Below are positions 29,076-38,675 of a stretch of 64,000 nt of DNA, one piece after another (position 1 is the stretch's first letter; every line of letters begins with the position of its first letter). The notes beneath the pieces were generated by a model. The model made no database searches, had not been told where the DNA came from, and saw only the letters and a program-made list of their open reading frames with translations. This DNA comes from Hyunsoonleella aquatilis (GTDB taxonomy: Bacteria; Bacteroidota; Bacteroidia; Flavobacteriales; Flavobacteriaceae): positions 1-64,000 of the forward strand of contig NZ_JACNMF010000005.1 of the NCBI RefSeq assembly GCF_014270105.1, written 5' to 3'. The translations under genes were made by a program, and so were the position numbers.

Positions 29076-30464
29076 ATGGAGTTTAGTCAAAGCGACAACA
29101 ACAATTTGCCTCTTACTAAGTTTGAATCGATGTTAAAAACCAACCACGTTTTGTTTTTCGATTCCGAAGAATTTGAAAACATCATTCACCACTACCTCAA
29201 CCAAGGAAAAATAGCCTTAGCCAAAAAGGCCATAAAACTGGGGCTGGAACAACACCCTACTTCCATAAATTTGAAATTGTTTAAAGTGGAAGTATATGTG
29301 TTTGAGGATAAGTTAAGTGAGGCCAACGACCTATTGAACCAACTCTATTCCATTGACCCTAATAACGAAGAAATCTTCATCCAAAAGGCTAATATTTATT
29401 CGAAACAGGACAATCATAAAAAGGCTATTGAAGTATTGCAATATGCGTTGGATTTCACTGATGATGTGGTCGATATTTATTCCTTGATTGGAATGGAGTA
29501 TTTGTTTTTAGATGAGTTTGAAAATGCCAAAATGCAGTTTTTAAAGTGCTTGGAAGAGGATATCGAAGACTACTCAGCATTGTATAATGTTATGTATTGT
29601 TTTGATTATTTAGAGCAACACGAGGATGCAATTGACTACCTGAATACCTTCTTGGACAGAAATCCATATTGCGAGGTCGCTTGGCATCAATTAGGCAAAC
29701 AGTACTTTACAAAAAAGGATTACAAGAGGGCCTTGGCATCTTTCGACTTCGCTATTATATCAGACGACACCTTTGTAGGGGCCTATTTGGAGCGTGGTAA
29801 GGTTTTAGAAAAAATAGAAAAATATTATGAAGCTATTGAAAGTTATGACCTAACCCTAAAATTGGACGACCCATCTGCCTTTGCCTTATTTAGAATTGGA
29901 AGTTGCCATGAAAAATTGGGCAATTATGATAGTGCCCTTCAGTTTTACAAGAAAACAAGAGAAGTCGACCCACAATTGGACAAAGGCTGGATTGCCACAA
30001 CAAAGTTTTTCATTAAACAGAAAAACTACCAAAAGGCATTATATTACATAAGCAAAGCCCTTAATATCGACTCAGAAAATGTGGTGTATTGGAAGCTGTA
30101 CGGGCAAATCAATCACCGTTTGGATTTGTTGGAAGAAGCGGAAAGAGGCTACAGAAAGGCATTGGATTTGGGTAATTTTGAATTTGAAACATGGATTGCC
30201 AGAGGAGATTTATTGATTAAACTCGGAGAACATCGGGCATCGATCTTAAATTACGAACAAGCTTTGGACTTTTTTCCCGAAAATGCTGAAATCGAGTATC
30301 GCTTAGCCGGGTTGCACTTCAAAATGCATCAAAACCATAAGGGTATTTTCCATCTTAAAAATGGCCTGCGCTACAACGCTGAATACAGCTTTATCATAGA
30401 CGAATTATTTCCCGAACTACTAAGCAATATCAAGATAAAAAGCTTACTTAAAACTAATCACTAG
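29076..30464 (+). CDS. Tetratricopeptide repeat protein
   Basis: 462 residues, no signal peptide, almost wholly helical. TPR units recur about every 34 residues, for example AIEVLQYALDF, ALASFDFAIISDD, AIESYDLTLKLDDPSA, ALQFYKKTREVDP. Likely a cytoplasmic scaffold for protein interactions; no enzymatic domain seen. It stands 10 bases from the next genes' leader and may be expressed with the DUF368 pair, but a -10 box lies between them. Confidence 0.88.
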   Translation: MEFSQSDNNNLPLTKFESMLKTNHVLFFDSEEFENIIHHYLNQGKIALAKKAIKLGLEQHPTSINLKLFKVEVYVFEDKLSEANDLLNQLYSIDPNNEEIFIQKANIYSKQDNHKKAIEVLQYALDFTDDVVDIYSLIGMEYLFLDEFENAKMQFLKCLEEDIEDYSALYNVMYCFDYLEQHEDAIDYLNTFLDRNPYCEVAWHQLGKQYFTKKDYKRALASFDFAIISDDTFVGAYLERGKVLEKIEKYYEAIESYDLTLKLDDPSAFALFRIGSCHEKLGNYDSALQFYKKTREVDPQLDKGWIATTKFFIKQKNYQKALYYISKALNIDSENVVYWKLYGQINHRLDLLEEAERGYRKALDLGNFEFETWIARGDLLIKLGEHRASILNYEQALDFFPENAEIEYRLAGLHFKMHQNHKGIFHLKNGLRYNAEYSFIIDELFPELLSNIKIKSLLKTNH

Positions 30465-30479
30465 TTGTTGCAAATTGTA

Positions 30480-30487
30480 TACCTTTG
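30480..30487 (+). promoter_or_regulatory. Probable -10 box of the DUF368 pair
   Basis: TACCTTTG fits TAnnTTTG, 21 bases before ATG 30508. It supports ATG 30508 over the in-frame TTG at 30475. Confidence 0.4.
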
Positions 30488-30507
30488 GTTTTCCTAAAAA
30501 TCATTGT

Positions 30508-31428
30508 ATGCAAAGACGGTTTATCGATTACTTTGTTATTTCTTTAAAGGGGGTTGCCATGGGAGCAGCGGATGTTGTGCCTGGAGTTTCTGGAGGTACG
30601 ATCGCCTTTATATCTGGTATTTATGAAGAACTAATCTCGTCATTAAACAATATTGACTTTTCTTTATTCAAAACACTAAGAGCCGATGGGGTTAAAAGCG
30701 CCTGGAAGCAATTAAATGGCAACTTTTTACTGGCCCTTTTTATCGGAATTGGTGTTAGTGTTTTATCTCTAGCGAAAGCTTTAAAATGGGTATTAGAGCA
30801 CTACCCGATATTGATATGGGCTTTTTTCTTCGGATTGGTATTGGCCAGTATTCTTTTTGTTGGAAAACAGATAAAGACATGGAACGCTCCAATTATTTTA
30901 GGCCTAATAATTGGAAGCTTGGTCGCTTTTTATATTACCACAATTCCTTCAATTAGCTCATCCAATTCTAGTTGGTTTTTATTTCTTGCTGGAGCTTTAG
31001 CCATTTGCGCCATGATTTTACCGGGTATTTCGGGCGCTTTTATTTTAGTTTTACTAGGGGCTTACAAGCCTATTTTAGAAGCTGTAGATACCTTCAACAT
31101 CAAGATTATAGCCATTGTTGGATGTGGAGCCATCGTTGGACTTTTATCCTTTTCAAAATTATTGAAATGGCTTTTCAAAAAGTACGAAAACCTTACCCTC
31201 GCAATTCTTACCGGTTTCATTATCGGATCGTTGAATAAAATTTGGCCATGGAAAAAAGTACTCTCCTATCGAACAGACTCACACGGTAAAGAAGTACCTT
31301 TCTTATCAGAAAGTATATCTCCTTTTTCCTATGAGGGGGAAAATTTCTTTCCGTATGCCATTGTATTAATGGTTGTTGGCTTTTTAACTATTTTTATTTT
31401 AGAAAAACTAGGCAGTAAAAAACAATAA
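30508..31428 (+). CDS. DUF368 family (PopT-like undecaprenyl-phosphate transporter), copy 1
   Basis: 306 residues from ATG 30508. Signature GAADVVPGVSGGTIAFISGIYEE near the start (kept here to its core, PGVSGGT) and a second related LPGISGAFILVLLGAY about 160 residues later show the internal two-fold repeat of DUF368. Some eight to ten hydrophobic helices. Members of this family (PopT) were reported as flippases that recycle undecaprenyl phosphate across the inner membrane. The start of copy 2 abuts the stop of this gene, so they are translated together. Confidence 0.87.
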   Translation: MQRRFIDYFVISLKGVAMGAADVVPGVSGGTIAFISGIYEELISSLNNIDFSLFKTLRADGVKSAWKQLNGNFLLALFIGIGVSVLSLAKALKWVLEHYPILIWAFFFGLVLASILFVGKQIKTWNAPIILGLIIGSLVAFYITTIPSISSSNSSWFLFLAGALAICAMILPGISGAFILVLLGAYKPILEAVDTFNIKIIAIVGCGAIVGLLSFSKLLKWLFKKYENLTLAILTGFIIGSLNKIWPWKKVLSYRTDSHGKEVPFLSESISPFSYEGENFFPYAIVLMVVGFLTIFILEKLGSKKQ

Positions 31429-32445
31429 ATGGAGAGTACCCGAACGCTTAAGGACAAGCTTTTTCTGGTTTTAAAGGGACTGGGTATGGGTGCCGCCAAT
31501 AAAGTACCCGGGGTTTCGGGTGGAGTTGTGGCCTTTGTTGCAGGGTTTTATGAAGAGTTTATATATTCCTTAAAAAAAGTAAACTCAAAGGCCTTCAAAT
31601 TACTTATCAATGGTCGGTTTAAAAGCTTTTTCAACTACATCAATGGGCGTTTTTTGGGTCTGTTGTTCCTCGGAATGATCATCAGCTATTTTAGTGTTTC
31701 AAAGTTGTTGGATTATCTTATTCTACACCATGAGCTTTATGTTTGGAGCGTGTTTTTCGGGATGATCGTTGGCTCAATTTATTACGTTAACAAGGATTTT
31801 GACGACTGGAATAGCCGAACCTACACCTCACTGGCATTAGGTATTATTCTTGGGCTGAGCATTAGTTTTTTGAATCCTGCTAAGGAAAATGACAATCTAT
31901 TTTTCGTTTTTTTCTGTGGCATCATCAGTGTTTCTGGAATGACACTCCCTGGGTTTTCAGGCTCATTCATTCTTATTTTAATGGGCAATTATGTCCTGCT
32001 TTTGGTTGATTCCGTTAATGCTCTTTATGACACCTTTGCTGAGCTATTTCAAGGGGATTTTGGGTTTATTGATAACCAAGAACGTATAAGAATGCTTAAG
32101 GTACTGGCCATGTTTACATTGGGTTCGGTTGCGGGGTTAGTGACGTTTTCTCATCTTTTGAGTTACATTTTGAAACATTACAAAAGTATTACTATAGCTA
32201 CAATTATCGGTTTTATTATCGGGTCGCTAGGTGTGGTTTGGCCATGGAAAAAAACGATTTATAAGCAAATGGAAAACGGTGAGTTTTTATTGGACTCCCG
32301 TGGTGAAAAGATTATCGAAAATTATAAACGATTTCTACCCGAACTGAATGTGGAAACATATTATGCCATTGGATATATTATCTTAGGTTTCGCAATTGTG
32401 GTGGGGTTAGAAATTTACGGCCAAAAACAAAAAAAACATGTATAG
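31429..32445 (+). CDS. DUF368 family (PopT-like), copy 2
   Basis: 338 residues, clearly paralogous to the previous gene: GAANKVPGVSGGVVAF, then LPGFSGSFILILMGNY, and a GSLGVVWPWKKTIY segment matching GSLNKIWPWKK in copy 1. Integral membrane protein. The ATG follows the TAA of copy 1 directly, and the end overlaps aroE by 8 bases, so all three genes form one translational block. Confidence 0.87.
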   Translation: MESTRTLKDKLFLVLKGLGMGAANKVPGVSGGVVAFVAGFYEEFIYSLKKVNSKAFKLLINGRFKSFFNYINGRFLGLLFLGMIISYFSVSKLLDYLILHHELYVWSVFFGMIVGSIYYVNKDFDDWNSRTYTSLALGIILGLSISFLNPAKENDNLFFVFFCGIISVSGMTLPGFSGSFILILMGNYVLLLVDSVNALYDTFAELFQGDFGFIDNQERIRMLKVLAMFTLGSVAGLVTFSHLLSYILKHYKSITIATIIGFIIGSLGVVWPWKKTIYKQMENGEFLLDSRGEKIIENYKRFLPELNVETYYAIGYIILGFAIVVGLEIYGQKQKKHV

Positions 32446-33181
32446 ATTAGGGCTTTTAGGCAGAAACATATCCTATTCGTTTTCAGTAAGTTATTTCAAA
32501 AAAAAGTTTCAAAAAGAGGGTATTCAAAATGTGAGCTATCAAAATTTCGATATTCCAAAAATTACCCTTTTCTCAGAAATAGTAAAGAATACAGAGGGCT
32601 TGAAAGGGCTCAATGTAACCATTCCGTATAAGGAAGAAGTAATCCCCTATCTGGACAAACTCAATAAAAAAGCAAAGGAAATAGGTGCTGTCAACACCAT
32701 CAAGGTCACCAAAAAAGGAAAATTGGTAGGTTATAACACGGACTGTTACGGGTTTATTAAATCTATAGAACCATCATTAAAAAAGCATCACAAGAAGGCA
32801 CTGATTTTAGGGACTGGTGGCGCAAGCAAAGCGGTTATCTATGCACTAAAGCAAAAAGATATTGAATGCAACTATGTATCGAGAAAGGCCTCAGACCTTG
32901 TCAGTTTCACTTATGAAGAGTTGAGTGCGGATATAGTTTCAGAGCACCAAATTATAGTAAATTGTACACCTTTAGGCACATATCCAAACGTAGACAGCTG
33001 TCCATCAATACCATTTGAAAGCATCTCTGAACACCACATCCTTTACGATTTAATTTACAATCCAGAAGAAACCAAGTTCCTTCGATTGGGTAAGGAAAAA
33101 GGAGCAACAACCATTAACGGATTGAAGATGTTGAAGCTTCAGGCCGAAAAAGCATGGTCTATTTGGAATCTTCATAAATAG
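32438..33181 (+). CDS. aroE: Shikimate dehydrogenase
   Basis: 247 residues. Shikimate-site LGRNISYSFS at residues 7-16, the catalytic lysine in NVTIPYKEEV, the partner aspartate in GYNTDCYGF, and the NADP loop GTGGASKA near 126. Reduces 3-dehydroshikimate to shikimate. It overlaps the second DUF368 gene by 8 bases, so it is read from the same transcript. Confidence 0.92.
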   Translation: MYRLGLLGRNISYSFSVSYFKKKFQKEGIQNVSYQNFDIPKITLFSEIVKNTEGLKGLNVTIPYKEEVIPYLDKLNKKAKEIGAVNTIKVTKKGKLVGYNTDCYGFIKSIEPSLKKHHKKALILGTGGASKAVIYALKQKDIECNYVSRKASDLVSFTYEELSADIVSEHQIIVNCTPLGTYPNVDSCPSIPFESISEHHILYDLIYNPEETKFLRLGKEKGATTINGLKMLKLQAEKAWSIWNLHK

Positions 33182-33278
33182 AAAACTTACTCGTTAAAAC
33201 TCTTTTCCTGCTTTGTAAATCATCTAGTTGTTAGTATCTTTAATGAATAAACTAGACGAACCCTAAACATTTTTTAAA

Positions 33279-35291
33279 ATGTCAGAGCGAGATAACCTGC
33301 AAGAAGCAGATGGAAAACAAGAGGATATAGATGTTTCTAAGGTCGAAAATGAGGCCGAAGAAACTATTACAGCCCCGGAAGTTAAAGAAGAAGTCGCAAC
33401 AACGGAAGATACTGTTGTGGACGAAAATAAAAACGCGGTAGATGATACTCCTGAACCCTCTGAAACTGATGCCCCTAAAGAGACTACTTCCGAGGATGAA
33501 GCCATCAACGAAATAGACGAATCCAACGCTGAGGACGCCGAGGACGAGGGCAATAAAGAGCGCCACACCATCGAGTTTAAGGAATACGACAAAATGTCCT
33601 TAGAATCTTTGGCGATTGAACTTGAAAAATTGGTGAAGAACGAAAAAGTTCAGGCCATTAAAAGGCATGTGGATGGCATCAAAAGCGAATTCAACAGTAA
33701 ATTCAATTCATTATTAGAAGAAAAAAAGGCAGATTTCATTAATGATGGGGGCAACGAAATAGACTTTTACTACTCCAATCCTATTCAAAAACGATTCAAA
33801 AGTGCTTATCGGGAATATCGAGGAAAACTCAATGAACATTATAAAAACATTGAGCAAAACCTCAAACAAAACCTTAAGGATAAACTAGAAATTATCGAGG
33901 AATTGAAAGGGCTGATCAATGTTGAAGAAAACATAAACACCACTTATAAACATTTTAAGGAACTGCAGGAACGCTGGCGCAATACAGGTCCTATCCCACG
34001 AGATAAATACAATAATGCCTGGAACAGCTACCACCACCATGTGGAAATCTTCTATGATTTTTTACATCTCAATAGAGATTTACGTGATTTGGATTTTAAG
34101 CACAATTTAGAAAAAAAGCTTAAAATTATTGAACGTGCGGAAGATTTGGCCCAAGACGACAATGTAATGCGTGCTTTTAGGGAGTTGCAAGAACTCCACA
34201 AAATGTGGAAGGAAGAATTGGGCCCAGTTGGCAAGGAGCACCGTGAAGAAATTTGGGAACGTTTTAAGGCGGCCACCAAAATTATCAACGACAAAAAACA
34301 GCTATACTATAAGGAAATTGATAAAGTTTACGAGAAAAACCTTGAGAAAAAACTTGAGATAATAGCATCCATTCAGGCCATTGCCGATGAACCTAACAGT
34401 AGCCACGGTGCTTGGCAAAAAAAGATTAAAGAAATTGAAGCCCTGCGTGAATCCTTTTTCAATGCTGGAAAAGTACCAATAAAAGTTAATGAGGAAACCT
34501 GGGCGAAATTTAAAGAAGCTGTAAGAACTTTTAATAGACGTAAAAATTCGTTTTACAAAGAGCTAAAAAAGGAACAGTACCAAAACCTTCAAAAGAAAAG
34601 AGAACTTGTTAAAATAGCCGAGGACAATAAGGATAGTGAGGATTTTGCCGTGACTACACCATTGATGAAAAAAATCCAAAGCGACTGGAAGAAAATCGGT
34701 CACGTACCAAGAAAAGACAGCGATAAAATTTGGAAACAGTTCAAATCGGCATGCAACCATTATTTTGACCGTATTCATGCCAAGCGTAATGCTGCCGACA
34801 AAGAATTCGTTGAAGCATTCAACAAAAAACAGGAACTGTTGCAAACCTTAAACAACCTAAAACTGTCAAAAGACAAGAAAAAGGATTTGGAAGTTCTCAA
34901 GGATTATATCAGCAAATGGAAAACCTTGGGGCGCGTGCCTAACGATAAACGCTATATTGAAAGCAAATTCAACAAAGCAGTTGATGAGCTATTTGGTAAG
35001 CTTAAGGTGGATAAGAATGAGGCCGAAATGATCAAGTTTGAAAACAAGCTTGAAACCCTAAATAGCAATGATGACAATCATAGAGGTTTGGACAACGAAC
35101 GTTCTTTTATTCGTAAAAAAATAGATGACCTTAAGGGCCAAATCAATCAATTGGAAAACAACCTTCAGTTTTTTACAAATGTGGATGACGATAATCCTTT
35201 GGTGAGGGAAGTGAATACCAATATTTCTAAACATAAGGAAGAATTGAGTCTTTGGAAATCCAAGCTCATTAAAATAAAGGAAATGTATTAG
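33279..35291 (+). CDS. DUF349 domain protein
   Basis: 670 residues. The first 100 are acidic and disordered (rich in E, D, T). The rest is long helical coiled-coil with recurrent DUF349 units seen as W..IG.VPR...WK.F (for example WRNTGPIPRDKYNNAWNSY, WKKIGHVPRKDSDKIWKQF, WKTLGRVPNDKRYIESKF). Function not known for this clade. A -10-like TATCTTTA with TTG 19 bases upstream precedes it, and a strong bidirectional terminator follows. Confidence 0.9.
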   Translation: MSERDNLQEADGKQEDIDVSKVENEAEETITAPEVKEEVATTEDTVVDENKNAVDDTPEPSETDAPKETTSEDEAINEIDESNAEDAEDEGNKERHTIEFKEYDKMSLESLAIELEKLVKNEKVQAIKRHVDGIKSEFNSKFNSLLEEKKADFINDGGNEIDFYYSNPIQKRFKSAYREYRGKLNEHYKNIEQNLKQNLKDKLEIIEELKGLINVEENINTTYKHFKELQERWRNTGPIPRDKYNNAWNSYHHHVEIFYDFLHLNRDLRDLDFKHNLEKKLKIIERAEDLAQDDNVMRAFRELQELHKMWKEELGPVGKEHREEIWERFKAATKIINDKKQLYYKEIDKVYEKNLEKKLEIIASIQAIADEPNSSHGAWQKKIKEIEALRESFFNAGKVPIKVNEETWAKFKEAVRTFNRRKNSFYKELKKEQYQNLQKKRELVKIAEDNKDSEDFAVTTPLMKKIQSDWKKIGHVPRKDSDKIWKQFKSACNHYFDRIHAKRNAADKEFVEAFNKKQELLQTLNNLKLSKDKKKDLEVLKDYISKWKTLGRVPNDKRYIESKFNKAVDELFGKLKVDKNEAEMIKFENKLETLNSNDDNHRGLDNERSFIRKKIDDLKGQINQLENNLQFFTNVDDDNPLVREVNTNISKHKEELSLWKSKLIKIKEMY

Positions 35292-35310
35292 TACATTCAT
35301 TAATACCACA

Positions 35311-35347
35311 AAAAAGAGCCTGATTTTGTAAATCAGGCTCTTTTTTT
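35311..35347. terminator. Bidirectional terminator between DUF349 and lipoprotein genes
   Basis: Perfect 14-bp stem AAAGAGCCTGATTT / AAATCAGGCTCTTT with a 3-base loop, A-run before and T-run after. Confidence 0.9.
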
Positions 35348-35374
35348 GACATTTTCTATTAACTAATTCAAAAA

Positions 35375-36241
35375 CTATCTTGTAACCGTACCTGTTGGCA
35401 ATGAACCCAAGTTAGCACCAAAATCATGGGTTGCCGGGGCAGTATCTTGTCCTGCAGTACCAACCAATGGTTTTATGGCAAAAGGCGCCGGTGAATCATC
35501 AGGAACAGGCTCCACAGAAATTACAACAGTTCTACCTCGAACATCCAATGGGAAAGTTTCCCCTGTAGGTGCATTTAAAAAGAAATCTTCACCGGGCACT
35601 GGAGGTCCGGGTTGAGAAGTTTCACTAAAATCATCAAAAGCATCAGCCATATTAAAAACATTAAAAGTGCCCGTGGTAATTGGGCCGTTATCCCCTACTA
35701 CCCAGCCTTCATAAGCCCATCCAGCAGGTAAAGTGGGTAATACGAAATTCGGTGCTGGAGGCATTCCTGGCGTACCAAACCAAACGCCATAATGGTCATT
35801 TCCATTGTTAGTTCCAGTTTCATCAGTTGGAGTTCTTAAAAAGAAAGCTCCGGCTGCATTGCTGAAATCCCCGACAATAGAAGAATTAAGCGTAGCCGAA
35901 TTTCCAGAAAAATCCCCAACAAGCACCTTGGTGTCAGCCGGAGCTGGGTCCGGGTCTACAGCTGGTTCAATAGAAAGTACAAATCGTGTTGCATTGTTTA
36001 ATTTCTCTGTGTTTACCGAAAATACCTGAGCACTTGAAACATCTGTAAAAGTACCAGTAGAAACTGGTGCCCCGCTTACTATAATCCAACCTTCATAAAC
36101 ATAACCACTACCTAAGGCTTCCAAACCTTGAGCGTTAAAGGTTAAATTAGAATTTGTTGGTCCAGAATTATCATCGTCATTACTACATGAGGTAGCAAAA
36201 AATCCTATTGCCGCTAAGGCGAAAAACATGTTTTTAATCAT
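35375..36241 (-). CDS. Two-repeat lipoprotein of unknown function
   Basis: 288 residues. Lipobox ATSC at the end of a short signal (FFATSCSND), so it should be lipid-anchored. The mature protein has two homologous halves: YVYEGWIIVSGAPVSTGTF and AYEGWVVGDNGPITTGTF, with matching later segments ending in a G/D-rich loop. The beta-rich repeat resembles the anti-sigma-factor-like extracytoplasmic domains sometimes annotated in these proteins, but I cannot assign a function. Minus strand -10 TAATTTTG at 36271-36278. Confidence 0.75.
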   Translation of the reverse strand: MIKNMFFALAAIGFFATSCSNDDDNSGPTNSNLTFNAQGLEALGSGYVYEGWIIVSGAPVSTGTFTDVSSAQVFSVNTEKLNNATRFVLSIEPAVDPDPAPADTKVLVGDFSGNSATLNSSIVGDFSNAAGAFFLRTPTDETGTNNGNDHYGVWFGTPGMPPAPNFVLPTLPAGWAYEGWVVGDNGPITTGTFNVFNMADAFDDFSETSQPGPPVPGEDFFLNAPTGETFPLDVRGRTVVISVEPVPDDSPAPFAIKPLVGTAGQDTAPATHDFGANLGSLPTGTVTR

Positions 36242-36270
36242 TGCTATAATTTTTATTTGTTATTTGAATT

Positions 36271-36278
36271 CAAAATTA
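36271..36278 (-). promoter_or_regulatory. Probable -10 box of the lipoprotein gene
   Basis: Minus strand TAATTTTG matches TAnnTTTG, 30 bases before the start codon. Confidence 0.45.
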
Positions 36279-36315
36279 TAGCTCGGGAAGAACATAAAAT
36301 GTTAGCTACCTAACA

Positions 36316-36987
36316 CTATGCGGAATTTTTATAAATTCTTATTTCTTTTCTTGAAAATTCAATGATTTTATCCTCTTTCAACTCATTCAAAAGAATGTTT
36401 AAAGTAGGTCTAGAAGTACCGATTAAGGAAGCAATATCCTTTTGGGTGTAAGGATGATGAATAATTTTATCCCCGGTTTTTTCGCAATCATAACCATAGT
36501 CGTGACACAGTTCGTGCAAAAATTCCATCAATCTTGTTTTGGCATCTTTAAATAGCAACAATTGTAAACGTCGTTCCAATCGCTTTAGTTTCAGTCCGAT
36601 AAATTTATAGACTTTAAAGCTGAAGGTTTTGTTGTCCCGCATTAAATCATGCATAGTTTCCACACCTATGGGGCAAATACTTGTTGTGTTATCAATGGAT
36701 TGTGCAAATTCGTCACGCTTGGACTCCCCAAAAATGGCCGTTTCACCAAATAGTTCTCCTCGGGTTAAAATGGCCTTTACCACCTCATCCCCTTCTTCAG
36801 TATAGTATCCTATCTTTACTTTCCCTTTTTCAATCAGATACACTTTGTTTGCCGAATCGTCTTCAAAATAGATGTAATCCTGCTTTTTGTAGGCATCAAA
36901 ATCGTGGTCTGCCTTGTAGGCCTTAAACTTGTGCGGGCAAAGAATTTGAAATAGGTTAACGTCTTCAAAAAACCAAAGGGACTCCAT
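36316..36987 (-). CDS. Crp/Fnr family transcriptional regulator
   Basis: 223 residues. N-terminal cyclic-nucleotide-binding-type beta-roll (about 30-130: GKVKIGYYTEEGDEVVKA, GELFGETAIFGES), a long dimer helix, and a C-terminal winged helix with the recognition part YTQKDIASLIGTSRPTLN (about 175-192). No cysteine cluster for an Fnr-type Fe-S site is seen in the first residues. Targets unknown. It stands alone on the minus strand. Confidence 0.88.
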   Translation of the reverse strand: MESLWFFEDVNLFQILCPHKFKAYKADHDFDAYKKQDYIYFEDDSANKVYLIEKGKVKIGYYTEEGDEVVKAILTRGELFGETAIFGESKRDEFAQSIDNTTSICPIGVETMHDLMRDNKTFSFKVYKFIGLKLKRLERRLQLLLFKDAKTRLMEFLHELCHDYGYDCEKTGDKIIHHPYTQKDIASLIGTSRPTLNILLNELKEDKIIEFSRKEIRIYKNSA

Positions 36988-37045
36988 CGATGATTGTTTT
37001 ACAAGAAAATGTCGTTAAAACCACATCATACTTACAAAAAACCCA

Positions 37046-37071
37046 TAAAAAAACCTCCGAAAATGGAGGTT
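37046..37071 (-). terminator. Terminator after the DUF5606 gene
   Basis: On the minus strand AACCTCC / GGAGGTT stem with a 6-base loop, followed by a run of seven T. Confidence 0.75.
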
Positions 37072-37077
37072 AACTTT

Positions 37078-37509
37078 TTATTCTTCTTCGTCGGCTGATG
37101 AATCGTCTGCTTCATCGTCATCCAACAAATCCAGCATATCATGCTTTTGAAGGAGGTTATACCATTGGATCACCTTTTTTATATCGCTCGGATAAACGCG
37201 ATCTTCATCATAATCGGGCAACACATCGAAAAAATATTCCTCCAGTTTATCCTTGCTTTCTTTTGGTCCAACACTACAAAGCTGGCCGTTTTCCCTTTCC
37301 CTGATTTTGCCCAAAACCTTGTATAATGGGATTTCTTCGTTCAAAGTATAAATCGCTATTTCACTAAGTACGCTAACGTTATTTTGCAAGCTAACAGAGA
37401 TACGCTTGCTATCAATTAGAGATTCAGCCACAAAACCGCCTCTTGTTTGGGTGACCAATTTATAGAGTCCTGGTTTTCCGGAAATTGCTAAAACTTTTTC
37501 TAAGCCCAT
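37078..37509 (-). CDS. DUF5606 family protein
   Basis: 143 residues. The opening GLEKVLAISGKPGLYKLVTQTRGG (core: SGKPGLYKL) and the strictly ordered body are those of the small Bacteroidota DUF5606 family; an acidic tail (DDDEADDSSADEEE) closes it. Function unknown. It lies 74 bases downstream of def on the same strand with a terminator behind, so def and this gene form a likely unit. Confidence 0.85.
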   Translation of the reverse strand: MGLEKVLAISGKPGLYKLVTQTRGGFVAESLIDSKRISVSLQNNVSVLSEIAIYTLNEEIPLYKVLGKIRERENGQLCSVGPKESKDKLEEYFFDVLPDYDEDRVYPSDIKKVIQWYNLLQKHDMLDLLDDDEADDSSADEEE

Positions 37510-37583
37510 ACTAGATTTTTAATTTTTGATCCCCATGGTTATCGGGAGGGCAAATATCAGCTTTTTCAAAAGTAAAGCAAAAA

Positions 37584-38174
37584 TTATCGCTTCTTTTTTT
37601 GATTAGGAAATCGCATTCTATAGTCCACATTTATCTTCCCTTTCGAAATGTTTGAAAGCCTACCTTTTATCAACCGCTTTTTGAAACTGGACAATTTATC
37701 GGTGAACAAGATACCCTCAATATGGTCGTATTCATGCTGAATGACCCGGGCAATCAAGCCGTCAAATGTTTCGGTGTGCTTTTTAAATTGCTCATCAAAA
37801 TATTCAACTGTGATTTTAGGCTGCCTAAAAACGTCCTCCTGAACGTCGGGAATACTAAGGCAACCCTCTGTAAACGCCCACTGCTCGCCCTCCTCTTCCA
37901 AAATGGTGGCGTTGATAAACACCTTCTTAAAATCTTTTAAGGATTCCCTTTCTTCTTCACTTAACTCCTCATCTTCGGCAAAAGGCGCTGTATCCACTAA
38001 AAACAAGCGAATAGGAAGCCCAATTTGAGGTGCTGCAAGACCAAGTCCCAAAGCATTGTACATCGTCTCAAACATATTGTCCAGGAGTTCTTCAAGTTTA
38101 GGATAATCTTTGGTTATTTCCTTGGCTTTCTTCTTTAAAACGGGGTCGCCATAGGCTACTATGGGTAAAATCAT
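37584..38174 (-). CDS. def: Peptide deformylase
   Basis: 196 residues. All three metal-site motifs are present: GLGLAAPQIG near residue 43, EGCLSIPDV near 116, and QHEYDHIEG near 156. Removes the formyl group from nascent protein N-termini using Fe2+ or similar. In a minus-strand run with ruvX upstream (62-base gap) and DUF5606 downstream. Confidence 0.95.
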   Translation of the reverse strand: MILPIVAYGDPVLKKKAKEITKDYPKLEELLDNMFETMYNALGLGLAAPQIGLPIRLFLVDTAPFAEDEELSEEERESLKDFKKVFINATILEEEGEQWAFTEGCLSIPDVQEDVFRQPKITVEYFDEQFKKHTETFDGLIARVIQHEYDHIEGILFTDKLSSFKKRLIKGRLSNISKGKINVDYRMRFPNQKKKR

Positions 38175-38236
38175 CGTTAGGATTAAATTGTTTTTTGCAA
38201 AAATACAACTCTCTATTATATAATGTGCATGGAAAG

Positions 38237-38647
38237 TTATTTAGAATACAAATAACTCTGAAGAATTAACGTAGCACTAATTTCATCTACCAAAGCTTTG
38301 TTTTGGCGTTGCTTCTTCTTTAATCCGCTGTCCAACATAGTCTGAAAGGCCATTTTTGAGGTAAAACGTTCATCCACGCGTTTTAAGGGAATATTCGGAA
38401 ATTGCCTTTTAAGCTTTTCCAGAAATGGCTGAATAAGAGCTTCACTTTCTGAAGGGGTATTGTCCATTTGTTTAGGTTCTCCCATTAAAATTAACTCCAC
38501 TTCTTCTTTCGAAATATAATCTTTTAAAAAAGCCAACAATTCCTTTGTGTCCACAGTGGTCAAACCCGAGGCAATAATTTGCAACTCATCCGTTACGGCT
38601 ATCCCCGTTCGTTTCATCCCGTAGTCTATCGCTAAAATTCTTGCCAT
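38237..38647 (-). CDS. ruvX: Putative Holliday junction resolvase RuvX/YqgF
   Basis: 136 residues from the inner ATG, which gives the standard MARILAIDYG opening; a further ATG nine codons upstream is possible but less likely. Motifs: AIDYGMKRTGIAV (first acidic residue of an RNase-H fold), LMGEPKQMDNTPSE, VDERFTSKMA and a late DE pair (LVDEISA). Acts in pre-16S rRNA processing or junction resolution. Paired with def. Confidence 0.92.
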   Translation of the reverse strand: MARILAIDYGMKRTGIAVTDELQIIASGLTTVDTKELLAFLKDYISKEEVELILMGEPKQMDNTPSESEALIQPFLEKLKRQFPNIPLKRVDERFTSKMAFQTMLDSGLKKKQRQNKALVDEISATLILQSYLYSK

Positions 38648-38675
38648 GCGCTTAATTTTCGCAAAAATAACCAAA

